Of a stretch of 35,059 bases of DNA, positions 7,367 to 17,600 are shown one piece after another. Where the stretch lies: the IMG/VR virus record IMGVR_UViG_3300028557_000108, positions 1 to 35,059 of that record; one strand, 5' to 3'. Both the position numbers and the translations under genes were made by a program. Under the pieces are notes generated by a model. The model did not search any database. It had not been told where the DNA came from and saw only the letters and a program-made list of their open reading frames with translations. The first letter of the stretch is position 1. Every line of letters starts with the position of its first letter. The DNA is from a virus.

Positions 7367-8659
7367 CTAGCTTACTTTATTGCCAAGAACACCGGTAATT
7401 GGATCAGCCCAGCCTTTTGATACACTATGAGGCCAAACTATCCAGCTATGCGGCATTTTCTCGCTATTAAACTCTCTCCATACCTTACAATACCCATCCG
7501 GATCATTCATCATGCGCTGAATCTCGTCTTTATCCGCATCTTTACGGTAGATATCTTTACCTTCTTCATCTTTAAACGCTACACACCAGAAGTCGTAATC
7601 CTTTTCTTGTACTTGGTCATACCTTACATCTATACAGTGCTTAAAGATGCTTAAGAATGAGTTATCGTACTCTTCTTGAGTCATATTATCATTAGGATTG
7701 GGTGCGTATTTGTTTTCCATTGTATGTCTCTGAATAGCACGCTTCTTAAAGTTTAGACCTGAATATTTTTCATAATCAGCAAGCGTTCTCTTTGTTCCAA
7801 AGTCAAATTCACCAAAATCAATATCTTTTTTCTCGCCATCCATCTCAAATAGCTTTCTATTACGAGAATGTGACTTAGTATTCATATCACCCCATGCAGG
7901 CACATCGTCCCAATGCTTAGTTCGGCCTTTACGTGTGTATTCATGCCAAATAACAACAATATGAGGGTGAAATAAATCATAACCATGTGTAAATGATCTT
8001 ACAGCTAGATTAATCTCCTCACCATGGAAGTAGTAATATGGATCATATGGTACTTCTTTACACCATTGACCGAGAGTAAACACATAGTGCGCTGAAAAGA
8101 AGCGTGCTGGTACTGGTTCTTTGAGATCTTTGAACTCATCGATCGATGCAGGTAAGAAGAATACAGCGCCTTCAGGAATAAACCTATCAAAATTCATTTT
8201 CCATGGTACTTGAATACGAGCTGCGGGATCATTATCTGGATCAAAGCTAGGGATATAACCGGTCAATAGAGGCTTTTTATGGCCTTTCTTTTGAAGCTGC
8301 TTGACCATATCGATGCATTTTGTATCCCAGCCTTTAACAAACCTATGATGACTATCTAACTGGAGATAATACTTCTCGTCCTTATATAATTTTTGAATAG
8401 AATTTCTAGCCCAGCATGTACCTTTACTTTCTTTGTGAGGTACGTCAATAATTCTAAAACGTTTATCTTTTGTAAACTCTGCTAAAGATTCTTTTTCGTC
8501 GTGCTGCCAACAAATACCGAACGTTAGATTTTCGGGGTGATCTGCATTATTAATACAATCTCTTAATGTAGGCAGAAGCTGGGGATCGCGATACGAGGCA
8601 ATTGAAATGAATATTTTGTTATTAGTAGAAGCTTTTATAGGTGTCTTTTTCTCTTTCAT
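7367..8659 (-). CDS. GlcNAc-type glycosyltransferase (GT60/Skp1-GlcNAcT family)
   Basis: This 430-residue protein matches the GlcNAc-transferase family typified by the Skp1 hydroxyproline GlcNAc-transferase. Residues 16-28 read IFISIASYRDPQL. TFGICWQ, ESKGTCWAR and the acidic metal motif LQLDSHHRF (about 99-107) follow, then YYFHGEEINLAVR near 212-224. In the eukaryotic family the acceptor is hydroxyproline; bacterial and viral relatives have unknown acceptors. The last 130 residues are charged and family-unassigned. It is the first enzyme gene downstream of the lectin/Thr-Pro fibre gene, 40 bases away on the same strand. A TTAAAATA box lies five bases before ATG. Recognition is good; the substrate is inference. 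Confidence 0.8.
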   Translation of the reverse strand: MKEKKTPIKASTNNKIFISIASYRDPQLLPTLRDCINNADHPENLTFGICWQHDEKESLAEFTKDKRFRIIDVPHKESKGTCWARNSIQKLYKDEKYYLQLDSHHRFVKGWDTKCIDMVKQLQKKGHKKPLLTGYIPSFDPDNDPAARIQVPWKMNFDRFIPEGAVFFLPASIDEFKDLKEPVPARFFSAHYVFTLGQWCKEVPYDPYYYFHGEEINLAVRSFTHGYDLFHPHIVVIWHEYTRKGRTKHWDDVPAWGDMNTKSHSRNRKLFEMDGEKKDIDFGEFDFGTKRTLADYEKYSGLNFKKRAIQRHTMENKYAPNPNDNMTQEEYDNSFLSIFKHCIDVRYDQVQEKDYDFWCVAFKDEEGKDIYRKDADKDEIQRMMNDPDGYCKVWREFNSEKMPHSWIVWPHSVSKGWADPITGVLGNKVS

Positions 8660-8664
8660 TCAAT

Positions 8665-8672
8665 TATTTTAA
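8665..8672 (-). promoter_or_regulatory. Variant late-promoter-like box of the GlcNAc-transferase gene
   Basis: TTAAAATA, five bases before ATG at 8659. It differs from the common TAAATA core by one base. Confidence 0.4.
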
Positions 8673-8699
8673 TAAATTAAAGGAGAAAATCAATATCTA

Positions 8700-11447
8700 T
8701 TAAAAAGTAACCCCAGAGAATCTAAAGTCTTGTGATGCTGCATCAGTATTAACAAACGATGTATTTGCACCGGTACCAGTACCGCTAAACGGTACAACAT
8801 AAATGTATGCGGTTGAACCTGAAGGTATAGTTATAGGATTATTATTTAGAGCGCTATTCAACTGTGTCCATATTTCTTCAGGTGAAGTAGTTTGAGCTGT
8901 GGCAGTAGCTATAAATGTATATTCTATAGATGGATCACCGACAAAATTATACAAGAAGCTATAAAATCTTGGACTGTTAGCAGCGCGGTTAACAGTTAGA
9001 CCAACGGCGCTATTTATGGTGATTGTCGATGAATCAGTTGAGAAGATAGGTATTGTAAAGTAGTTGTTAGCTGCTATAGCAGCATCACGATCAACCGCAA
9101 CATTAATATAACCGGATGATCCCCATCCTGTAGATTCTGATATTGGAGTGATACCGCTCGCCATTTTCATACTCCAAGCTGATAATGCACCTAGATAAGG
9201 TAATATAGTAGGATCGGCATAATCTAGAGTAGTATTACGATTATTAAAGAAATTATAGTTTAACGTAAAATAGTTGTTTGTCGGTGTTACTGTAGGTGTA
9301 ACTGTTGGAGTCTGTGTAGCTGTTGACGTAACTGTGGGTGTCGGTGTTATTGTTTCTGTAGGTGTAACGCTCATTGTAGGAGTGACAGTTGGTGTTTGTG
9401 TGGTTGTAGGTGTTACAGAAATTGTAGGTGTAGGTGTTATGGTTGAAGTTGGTGTGATAGTAGGTGTTATTGAGATTGTTGGAGTGATACTAATAGTAGG
9501 TGTCTGTGTTGTTGTAGGCGTAATGCTTGGTGTAATACTACATGTAGGTGTTACAGTTGCTGTGGGTGTTATTGTGGGTGTAGCTGTGCTTGTTGGTGTA
9601 GGTGTTGATGTAGGTGTTATAAAGTTAACTACAGTACCGCCGGCAAATGTTGTATAGTAAATTGGAGTGCTAGGAGTCTCGCTAAACCCTACAGTGGTAC
9701 CATCACGAGTGAAATCGTAGGTAACAAACATCTTTGTGACACCGTTAAATTGAATTTCCATAGAGAATGGCGCGGTAATTGTAGAAGGACCAGCATTAAA
9801 GTAAATTGTTGATGTATTAAGAGGTGCATTTATGCTCAGGTCTTGACCAGGCTGCGTCTTACCTCCAGGCCCGGATAATCTGTATAAGAACGGTGTTACT
9901 GTTGGTGTTGGTGTTATTGTTGGTGTAATACTTATTGTAGGTGTTATTGTTGGTGTAATACTTATTGTAGGTGTTATCGAAATTGTAGGTGTTATAGTCG
10001 GGGTCACAGTAATTGTAGGTGTTATTGTAGGTGTAACCGATATTGTGGGTGTCACGGTTGGTGTAGTTGTTTCAGTAAGAGTCTGTGTTACGGTCGGTGT
10101 AACAGTTTCGGTAGGTGTTACTGTAATCGTCGGCGTTACTGTCTCAGTAGGTGTTTGTGTTGTAGTTGGTGTAAAGGTTAATGTAGGTGTAGAAGTGGGT
10201 GTGGATGTTCGTGTTGGTGTAATAGAAATTGTTGGTGTAACACTAATAGTTGGTGTGGGTGTTCGTGTTGGTGTTATGCTAGGAGTAATACTTATAGTAG
10301 GAGTAAAAGACGGTGTTAATGAAATGGTCGGGGTAATGGATGGTGTTACCGAAGGTGTAATAGAAATTGTTGGAGTGAGGGTAGGTGTAATGGAAGGGGT
10401 AATGCTAATAGTAGGTGTTATAGTAGGAGTAATGCTAATAGTAGGTGTTATAGTAGGTGTAATGCTTATTGTCGGAGTTACTGATGGTGTGATAGAAATT
10501 GTTGGGGTGATAGAAATTGTTGGTGTTAGAGTAGGTGTAATGGAAGGTGTAACTGTTGGTGTAACAGTAACAGAAGGTGTAACGGTAGGTGTGACCGTTG
10601 ATGTCGGTGTAATTGTTGGTGTAAGAGAAATGGAAGGTGTAATGCTAATTGTTGGTGTTATTGACGGTGTAATTGAAATTGTAGGCGTTATTGATGGTGT
10701 TAAAGAGATTGTAGGTGTTACTGTAGGTGTAGGTGTTACTGTAGGTGTTGGTGTATTAGTAGGTGTAGGTGTTAATAGGAAAGCATTTACATTAAAGTTT
10801 TTTATAGAGAAATAGGTTTCTAATGGGCCTGAGCTAAAGGCCAAGCAAGGAAATACAGAAGTTGGTAATCTATAAGGTAATCTGTAATTTAAAACATTTT
10901 TAAATCCTGTACCTTTATTGTGATCGAGTACTATAGTTTCACCGAGATCTGTAATTCTAACTCTAAATACATTGAACTCATCATTAGGTTCTTGTTTATA
11001 AATAGAGAATGGATACTTAAAGCTAGAAGAAGCTAAGCCTTCTGTACGATATAGTAGATCATAATTTCTATCTTGACCACCTCTCAAAGAAATAGTATTA
11101 GGTCTACCTATTTCATAACCATCGAGCTGTAATATATCTGAACCGAAGTTACCAGTAATGTCAAACCCTATACCTAGTACTCCCTTATTAATACCTTTAT
11201 AAAAAACCGTTATACCAGAATTAGCAGTTAAGCTTGTATATCCTAATCCTGGTCCGGGGCTCCCTCCCGTTAAGTAATCTGTTATACAGTCAACAAAAAA
11301 TAGGCAAAAGCCTTCTGAACCGCTTATACCTGGGCCTTTGCAGTTGTAATCAAAAGATACAATAGAATCTCTTGTTGTATCAATTGTATCTTTAAAATAT
11401 AAAACAGATGTTTTATTTGCAGATGTAAGGTCGTATAGCGCTGCCAT
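8700..11447 (-). CDS. Lectin-headed, mucin-like tail fibre protein
   Basis: This 915-residue protein is a likely host-binding fibre. Residues 1-225 resemble an L-type (legume-like, concanavalin-fold) lectin domain: [10 protein letters not shown], then EGFCLFFVD (46-53), a GLGYTSL turn, GIGFDITGN (metal-site-like Asp and Asn), and final strands ending FSIKNFNV. Residues 226-519 and 611-723 are Thr/Pro-rich stalks. Residues 520-610 are homologous to the C-terminal domain of the 516-residue fibre. Residues 724-915 form an unrecognised C-terminal domain. I chose ATG 11445-11447 rather than the upstream GTG at 11492 because GGAG lies six bases before it and the upstream gene stops just before it, so the two are probably cotranscribed. 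Asp of the usual lectin ADGF motif is replaced by Glu, so sugar binding is not certain. Confidence 0.75.
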   Translation of the reverse strand: MAALYDLTSANKTSVLYFKDTIDTTRDSIVSFDYNCKGPGISGSEGFCLFFVDCITDYLTGGSPGPGLGYTSLTANSGITVFYKGINKGVLGIGFDITGNFGSDILQLDGYEIGRPNTISLRGGQDRNYDLLYRTEGLASSSFKYPFSIYKQEPNDEFNVFRVRITDLGETIVLDHNKGTGFKNVLNYRLPYRLPTSVFPCLAFSSGPLETYFSIKNFNVNAFLLTPTPTNTPTPTVTPTPTVTPTISLTPSITPTISITPSITPTISITPSISLTPTITPTSTVTPTVTPSVTVTPTVTPSITPTLTPTISITPTISITPSVTPTISITPTITPTISITPTITPTISITPSITPTLTPTISITPSVTPSITPTISLTPSFTPTISITPSITPTRTPTPTISVTPTISITPTRTSTPTSTPTLTFTPTTTQTPTETVTPTITVTPTETVTPTVTQTLTETTTPTVTPTISVTPTITPTITVTPTITPTISITPTISITPTITPTISITPTITPTPTVTPFLYRLSGPGGKTQPGQDLSINAPLNTSTIYFNAGPSTITAPFSMEIQFNGVTKMFVTYDFTRDGTTVGFSETPSTPIYYTTFAGGTVVNFITPTSTPTPTSTATPTITPTATVTPTCSITPSITPTTTQTPTISITPTISITPTITPTSTITPTPTISVTPTTTQTPTVTPTMSVTPTETITPTPTVTSTATQTPTVTPTVTPTNNYFTLNYNFFNNRNTTLDYADPTILPYLGALSAWSMKMASGITPISESTGWGSSGYINVAVDRDAAIAANNYFTIPIFSTDSSTITINSAVGLTVNRAANSPRFYSFLYNFVGDPSIEYTFIATATAQTTSPEEIWTQLNSALNNNPITIPSGSTAYIYVVPFSGTGTGANTSFVNTDAASQDFRFSGVTF
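9279..9617 (-). repeat. Second Thr/Pro repeat tract of the lectin fibre
   Basis: Encodes residues 611-723 as TPTxTP-type repeats with a single Cys (TPTCSITP). It joins the middle domain to the C-terminal domain. Confidence 0.9.
9891..10772 (-). repeat. Main Thr/Pro repeat tract with near-perfect 30-base tandem units
   Basis: Encodes residues 226-519, mostly [10 protein letters not shown] units. Two exact 30-base copies lie at 9910-9939 and 9940-9969. Two more copies that differ by one base lie at 10401-10430 and 10431-10460. The exactness suggests recent duplication and a tract whose length can change. Confidence 0.9.
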
Positions 11448-11448
11448 A

Positions 11449-14400
11449 TTATTCTCCAAATACAAATGCGCCACCGGTAATAGAACCGACACTTGCTCCT
11501 AAGATATTATACCCTATATACTCAGAAGATAGAGCATTAGCGAAATTAGTAGTATTGACATCTGTAGCTAATTTAAACATGGTATTGCTTATATTAGTTA
11601 TACGACCGTCGACGTATTTAAAGAAGACTTTAAAGACATAAAAGACATTAGCTATATCTCTTCCGAGATACGATATACTATAGGTGCCTGTATCTTCGTT
11701 ATAGCTAAATAAAGGTTTGTCTATTTCAACAATATTAACGTTTATGAAATTGCCTGATAATGAGAATTCTCGCAACTCATTAAAGGTTAACATGTCTTTA
11801 GATATTAGAGGATATATTCTATTATATTCTAAAGAATTTATATCAAGATAATAAATTTCTGGGTAAATAATTTTTACGTTTGTTGCACTTAGTTCGTTAA
11901 ATAGAACTGTCTTACAGAAGAATACTATATTTTCATTTTCATTAAACCAGACAGTAGAAATTTTTTCTAATAATTTATTAGTTCCTCTTTCAAACAACGA
12001 ATCACCGTTTGTAAGATTATAGATTGAATTATTTTCATAATCAAATTGTATTTTATCAAATACTAAATAATTTTCTGTTTCAAATTGTAGCGTATCATAA
12101 TATAAGTCGAAACTTATAAGCTTATTTTCGAGCTCTGTTCTTATCTCTGTACTGTACTTAATAAGCATTCCGCTTAAAGCTGCAGAAGCAGGTAAAATAA
12201 TAGAAGAATTTGAATTCCTATAATACAAATCACCGTAATCTAGATATTTTGTCTGATATATAGATCTTTTGAATTCTAGCCCTGAAATACCTTCAATAAC
12301 CCTGGTATCTCTTTGAGGTATATTATAATTTAAATAATTATTTTGCTCATCATATCTTATAACAAAATCAAGATCACTTCCGCAAGGCGCCGCACTGTTG
12401 ACAAGAAATAAATTACTATCATATCTCGTTAGAGCAGAATATGGTGGTGTAAAAGTATACATTCCTGGAAATACGAAATTGGCTCTAAAGTCTGGTCCCG
12501 CAGAATTAACACCTGCATCAATAAGCTCAGTATAGTATAATCCTGGAAGATTTGTATCGTAGCTTGGATCATCAGATGAGAAATCCGGTAGAGGTATATG
12601 TTGTTTGGTAGTAAAGGTAACACCATCTTTAACTTCGCATAGATAATTTACATTTAATCTTGTAGGGCAAAACGATTCAGGCTGTATTCGATATGAAACT
12701 ATAGGTAAGACAGCACCGGTAAGAGCAAATAAAGGTATACCATCATTATAGAACTGCGCGGAAAGAGGGGTTGGAGAAAGAAATGAGGAGCCTTGGGTGT
12801 AAAACCCGGTGCCTGGAGGGATATTGGTAGTTGTCTTAAGTGTAATGCCAGAATATCCTCTATTAGGATCGACTGTTGTAAAGTCAAAAGAAAATCCTGA
12901 TATAGGGTCAAAAAATAAATGCCCATCGATTGTTAGGCATAAGAAGAAATCAATGCCATCGGTATTGCGTTCGTTTAATGCTATTTTAGGTGGGTGAACG
13001 TCTTTATATAAACTAAATTCATTTCCATAAATATCATTTTTGTATTGTACAAGAGTTTTATTTATAGAATAAAGTTTTTCTAATCTTGAATCAATTGGAA
13101 ATACGTTAGAAGGCACTAGCGGAAAAATATCAGAGTTTGACCATATGGATCGTACATCACCCTTAAAGAAGTCTTGTGGATCCGTATATTTTGCTTGGCC
13201 TTGTAAAGAAGTATCTAATGTCTGTTCACGGCTTTGATAAGCTCTAAAAATTTGATAATATGAATCTGTATCTGAGTCACCAAATCTATATTGATTTGAA
13301 AAATCTATCTTATTAAATTCATTTCTTTCAACTATATTTAAAGGAGAAGAGAATTCTTCTTCTGTTAAACCGGAGACATTACCGAATTTAGCAGGGTCGG
13401 GAAATATATAAACAGTATTAGCGCTTAATGAAGATCTGTCTACAGTGACTTCAAGACCGAAATTAGTAAAATTAGAAAATCCTATTTTATCCGGTTTAAA
13501 AAACAGCCCTATATCTTTAGAAGTCTTAAGAAATTCTTCGCTAGGTACTGCTGCAATACTAGGAAAACGTTTATTGATATAATTTGCAAATTCATTATTG
13601 GCTGTGAAGAGAGCTCCAGAAATATAATCAGAAGTTGTAGATCCGGTAGAAACGTAATAAAAATCGGTTCCGATAAACTTCTGAATACCTTGCTTTTGCA
13701 AATTTAAATTTAAATTATCAACATTTTGAGTGTTGACCGTATTAATAAAATCACTATCCTTAAGATATTGTAAATCTGTAGGTGCAACAGATGGATTGAC
13801 GCTAAAATTATTATTACCTAGTTCAACTAAAAAGAAAGGATAAGAAGTTATTGCTTGTACAATAGCTGAATTAAAATCTAAAAACAAATTAGAATTTATA
13901 TCATACTGATTTAAATTAAAATATTCTTTTCTTAAGCCAGAAGATGCATCATACGAAGAAGCGGGTAGGTTGTTGCTTATATCTAGATAATTGGTGTAGG
14001 TGTCGTATAAATCTTCTACATCGATAACCATATTATTACGCACCGCAGATACAGCAATACCTGTAGTTCGAATAAAGTCAGTTAAATCTTCTGTTTCTAG
14101 AGATTTTGAAATTTCGTTGTAAATTAACTTTTCAATACCGAAATTAGATCCCTTAAGATTATATCTTGTTACAGCTGTTTTTGTATCGTCGCGTAAAGTA
14201 CTATAATATAAGCATATTTCTTTTATTTTTTGTGCAAAAAAAGGTACAGCAACTGCAAGGTCACGATTATTACTAAAATCAATGTTTTTTAGCCAGCGTC
14301 TTTCATCAGAAGAAGTATATGTTAAAACTATTTCATTAATAAGAGTGGTGTAAAGAGATCTTGTAGTTATTTCACGCAATTCTTTATTAAAATTCTTTAC

Positions 14401-14592
14401 ATCATACCAATTATTGAGATAAGATTGATATCTATCTAGAAAGTCGTCAGCATTTGAGTAAAGATTACGATTATACTCTAACCATGCTTGAAATGATAGA
14501 GGGCTATTCTTGTCAATAGGGTTCTCTACTGGGTTAAACGATGTAATCGATGTAGATAATCGCTCGTCAATAAATCTACTCGAGTTTAGCAT
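11449..14592 (-). CDS. Large baseplate-associated structural protein
   Basis: This 1047-residue protein is not confidently assigned. The N-terminal 200 residues are charged and probably helical, with [15 protein letters not shown] near residue 98 and an aromatic helix [19 protein letters not shown] after it. The rest is Asn/Ser/Tyr-rich and beta-like. [14 protein letters not shown] motif near residue 555 matches the duplicated YLFxDPxxGTS motif of the 516-residue fibre. It lies between the gp7-position wedge protein and the lectin fibre, so it may be a peripheral wedge or fibre-attachment protein. ATG 14592 has an ATTAAATA box five bases upstream and follows the previous stop by eight bases. 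No membrane segment or enzyme motif is seen. Confidence 0.6.
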   Translation of the reverse strand: MLNSSRFIDERLSTSITSFNPVENPIDKNSPLSFQAWLEYNRNLYSNADDFLDRYQSYLNNWYDVKNFNKELREITTRSLYTTLINEIVLTYTSSDERRWLKNIDFSNNRDLAVAVPFFAQKIKEICLYYSTLRDDTKTAVTRYNLKGSNFGIEKLIYNEISKSLETEDLTDFIRTTGIAVSAVRNNMVIDVEDLYDTYTNYLDISNNLPASSYDASSGLRKEYFNLNQYDINSNLFLDFNSAIVQAITSYPFFLVELGNNNFSVNPSVAPTDLQYLKDSDFINTVNTQNVDNLNLNLQKQGIQKFIGTDFYYVSTGSTTSDYISGALFTANNEFANYINKRFPSIAAVPSEEFLKTSKDIGLFFKPDKIGFSNFTNFGLEVTVDRSSLSANTVYIFPDPAKFGNVSGLTEEEFSSPLNIVERNEFNKIDFSNQYRFGDSDTDSYYQIFRAYQSREQTLDTSLQGQAKYTDPQDFFKGDVRSIWSNSDIFPLVPSNVFPIDSRLEKLYSINKTLVQYKNDIYGNEFSLYKDVHPPKIALNERNTDGIDFFLCLTIDGHLFFDPISGFSFDFTTVDPNRGYSGITLKTTTNIPPGTGFYTQGSSFLSPTPLSAQFYNDGIPLFALTGAVLPIVSYRIQPESFCPTRLNVNYLCEVKDGVTFTTKQHIPLPDFSSDDPSYDTNLPGLYYTELIDAGVNSAGPDFRANFVFPGMYTFTPPYSALTRYDSNLFLVNSAAPCGSDLDFVIRYDEQNNYLNYNIPQRDTRVIEGISGLEFKRSIYQTKYLDYGDLYYRNSNSSIILPASAALSGMLIKYSTEIRTELENKLISFDLYYDTLQFETENYLVFDKIQFDYENNSIYNLTNGDSLFERGTNKLLEKISTVWFNENENIVFFCKTVLFNELSATNVKIIYPEIYYLDINSLEYNRIYPLISKDMLTFNELREFSLSGNFINVNIVEIDKPLFSYNEDTGTYSISYLGRDIANVFYVFKVFFKYVDGRITNISNTMFKLATDVNTTNFANALSSEYIGYNILGASVGSITGGAFVFGE

Positions 14593-14597
14593 TTAAT

Positions 14598-14605
14598 TAT
14601 TTAAT
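14598..14605 (-). promoter_or_regulatory. Late-promoter-like box of the 1047-residue protein gene
   Basis: ATTAAATA, five bases before ATG at 14592. It overlaps the stop of the upstream gene. Confidence 0.5.
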
Positions 14606-17600
14606 TATTATATACTATGTCACCAGCGCTTAGAAACAATCTTAAGCCTTTTGTTAGTTCATAGCTGATAAGACTATCCATTATTCCATTAGTACCTTTC
14701 CACGAGTCAAACGAGCTATTATAGTAGTTTATTGTTGTATGGGGGTCATTCCAGTTGATTATATTGTCGTAATGTGAGTTTTCGTACTTCTCTACATATG
14801 TGTAAAACTTATAGAAATCAGATATTCTATCCCCGGATAATGCTCGAGGTGCCACTAAGCTCCAGCCCCAATCATATGTATAAGTTGAAAGCGGTAAAAT
14901 AGTACCTAAGGTTGTGTTTGGTATATTGTTGATATTAACTAAGAAATAATTGTTAGAGAAGGTTTCATAAGCTACAATAGGTATACCGGAAGTAATACTA
15001 GATGTAATGGTTGAAAGCTCTTCTCCACGGTTTGTACCATAATCCGGATTAAACTGTGTACCGCGTTGTCTGAAGTTAAGAGCAAATTTATTTAATTCAC
15101 CCCAAAGGTTTTTATGCTTTATTGAAAGAATGTTTACTAATCTCGTTAACTGAGGCGGGAAAGGATAATTATACTGTTCGAATTGTATTGATAGTTCTTT
15201 GCAAAACGCTAATAGTGCATCGAGATTGCATTTATCAATATCCGTTCTGTTACTTACATAGTTTGCTATTTTTTCATAAACAGTTTTTCCTAGTTCGTAT
15301 GGTTGTGCGCTTAATCCTCCAACTATTGTACCTAGAAAATTATTAAAGAATATATTCTTATCTTCAAGGCTTTCTGTAAATATTAAAGATTTGTAAAAAC
15401 CTTCGGCATTAAAATCTTCATTTATCTTAGCTAAACCATACTGACCAGAAACAGGATACACATTAAAGATATTTGATTCACCTGTAATAGTTCTGTTAAG
15501 AGTGGTTGGTATCATTCTTTTGTTGATCCATCTTGCGCCCAGCCAATCACCATACGCAAGGTATGATCTTTCTTGGAATGATGAAAGATCATTGGTAGGG
15601 CTCTGTCCTGGTAAAAACAGATCAATGTTGTTGAGATAGTTAACAGAGCTTACTCTTGGAGCTAGAGTGTCAATAAAATATAATTTGCTGTCAAAATTAT
15701 TTATGACCCATAAAAAGTCATTGGTATCTGCAGCTATGCCGCCGATGCTACAGATGTAATTAGTAAAATTACCAGAGCCTGCCATATAATCAGTAGTTGT
15801 GCCGTTGATACCGTCAACTCTTGTTACAGTATCTTTATCATGTACTACATATAAGTTCTGTCTCATATCAGTGGTTATATTACCAATGAGTCTAAATCCT
15901 GATATCGGATAGCCCGATGTTAAATTGCCACGTGAATTAAATTTATAGAGAAAATCATTTCTACCAGAAAGTGTCGTGCCAGATAATGTTAAATTCATTG
16001 CAGTAGCCCATACATTTTTATTTCTATCAATACATATTTCGCCAGGAGAGAGCTGAGGGCTAAACGGTATTACTGTTAACATTTGCCCGTATGTGTCATA
16101 CTTAGTTAAGAAACTGCAAACAGGGTGTGTATATGAAACCCAAATATTATTATCGAAGTCAGAATCGATACTAACTGGATAAACTAAATTTTCACCAGCA
16201 AAACCGCTTAAAAACGGTAAATTATAATCACCGCTTAAGAAGTAAGTGATGTTTGTCACGTCAGGGTAAGCATTAGCTACTATATGACCTGATCTACCGT
16301 CAATTTTTACAGCAGATACTGCATCAGCTAGAGCCATCCATAAATTACTTTCACCATCAAGAGTAATACTCACAGGAGCAGAACTACTAAGGACATTATT
16401 TAAAAGATTTACATACGATATAGTTGAACCGTTAGATACTGGATACGATGAAAGTGTGAATGAAGATAAGAGTGTACCTTGTGCAGTAAATTTAATTAAC
16501 GAATCTCTTGATCCATCAGCAAACCAAGCTTGAAAGTCGTTGCCTGCACCGGCTCCTGAAGGAGCTACTTGAATTGCGTAAATGTTTCTGTTATCATAAT
16601 TATAAATAAAGTTTTTAGCAGCAGATATAGTAAGCGTAACACCCCCGGTACACGAACTATATATCTGTTCCCTGAATAATCTTATAATTACATCATACTG
16701 CGGTATAGCAGCCCAACCTATAAAAGCATCTTTTGGGTAATTAATTGGGTCTTGAATTGTGACACTTGCAGTTAACTTACAGCTATATGTAGGTTCAGGA
16801 GCTATAAAATATCCCTTATAAAAAGCACCTATGCTTTGAGGTGCATCTTTATCAAAATCTTCGTAAAAAGATATACCGGTAACTGGTGTGAATCCAGATC
16901 CGTTGTCCCTAAGCATTCCAAACTCAACATTAAAAGATGTTAAAGAAGATAAAGCGGTATTAACTGTAGAAGAAGATAGTGGTGGGTACGTCTTGGTTGT
17001 AAAATTATCTTCGTCTTTCAATCTTATAACAAACGGAACTTCTGTATTCTGCCAAGATAAAACAGGTATATCGAATTTTGTTGAAGAAAGTACTCCCTCA
17101 CCTACAATACCCGTGGTGGATATGGAGATACGTTCAGCAGGATTGTGACGTACTTTAATAATAGGCATTACAGCAGGTTTAAGATTTTGAAAGCTATAAG
17201 GCATATAATTTATATCTTTATAACTATCGTTGTTTTGTGTATATCTATCATTAAATTTAGCTGCGTCTAAAGTAGCAAAAATAAATATTGGCGGTTCTCG
17301 AGATGTATAGTTTTTAGTAGTGTCATCTACGTAATAGAAGGTATAAGATCCAGTGGTTCCTACAAAAAAGCTACCCGAATCATTTTTTGAACATATTCTA
17401 AAATCTTCTCCAACAATCCTTGCATAAATTTCTGTACCTTTATCTGTAATACTATCAACTAATTTATATTCGAATGAAGTGCCTACAGGTTGTTTAATGT
17501 AAAATCTGCTTAATGCACGTAAATGCGACCATTTATCGTTATAAAAATTATCCTCATTTTGATACTGACTTAATGCACCGGATGCGTAGAGATATATGGT

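Noticed and set aside
9279-10772. Regular short repeats that could suggest a CRISPR array or iteron origin
   Set aside because: The repeats are in frame, six bases or multiples, and encode the Thr/Pro stalk. There are no spacers of constant size and no repeat palindrome.
10045-10815. A 256-codon plus-strand frame encoding a Val-Gly-Val-rich protein, with shorter ones at 687-881, 948-1145 and 9274-9657
   Set aside because: These are antisense shadows of the Thr/Pro repeats: ACx-CCx codons read on the other strand as GGT-GTx. They have no upstream box or Shine-Dalgarno sequence and end with the repeats.
11448-11492. Upstream GTG start for the lectin fibre (15 more residues)
   Set aside because: It lies inside the previous gene and has no signal. 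ATG 11447 has GGAG six bases upstream and directly follows the previous stop.
12809-12997. Small frames on either strand inside the large structural genes (for example here, 12429-12626, 15122-15346)
   Set aside because: They are contained in well-supported genes, have no start signals and have unlike composition.
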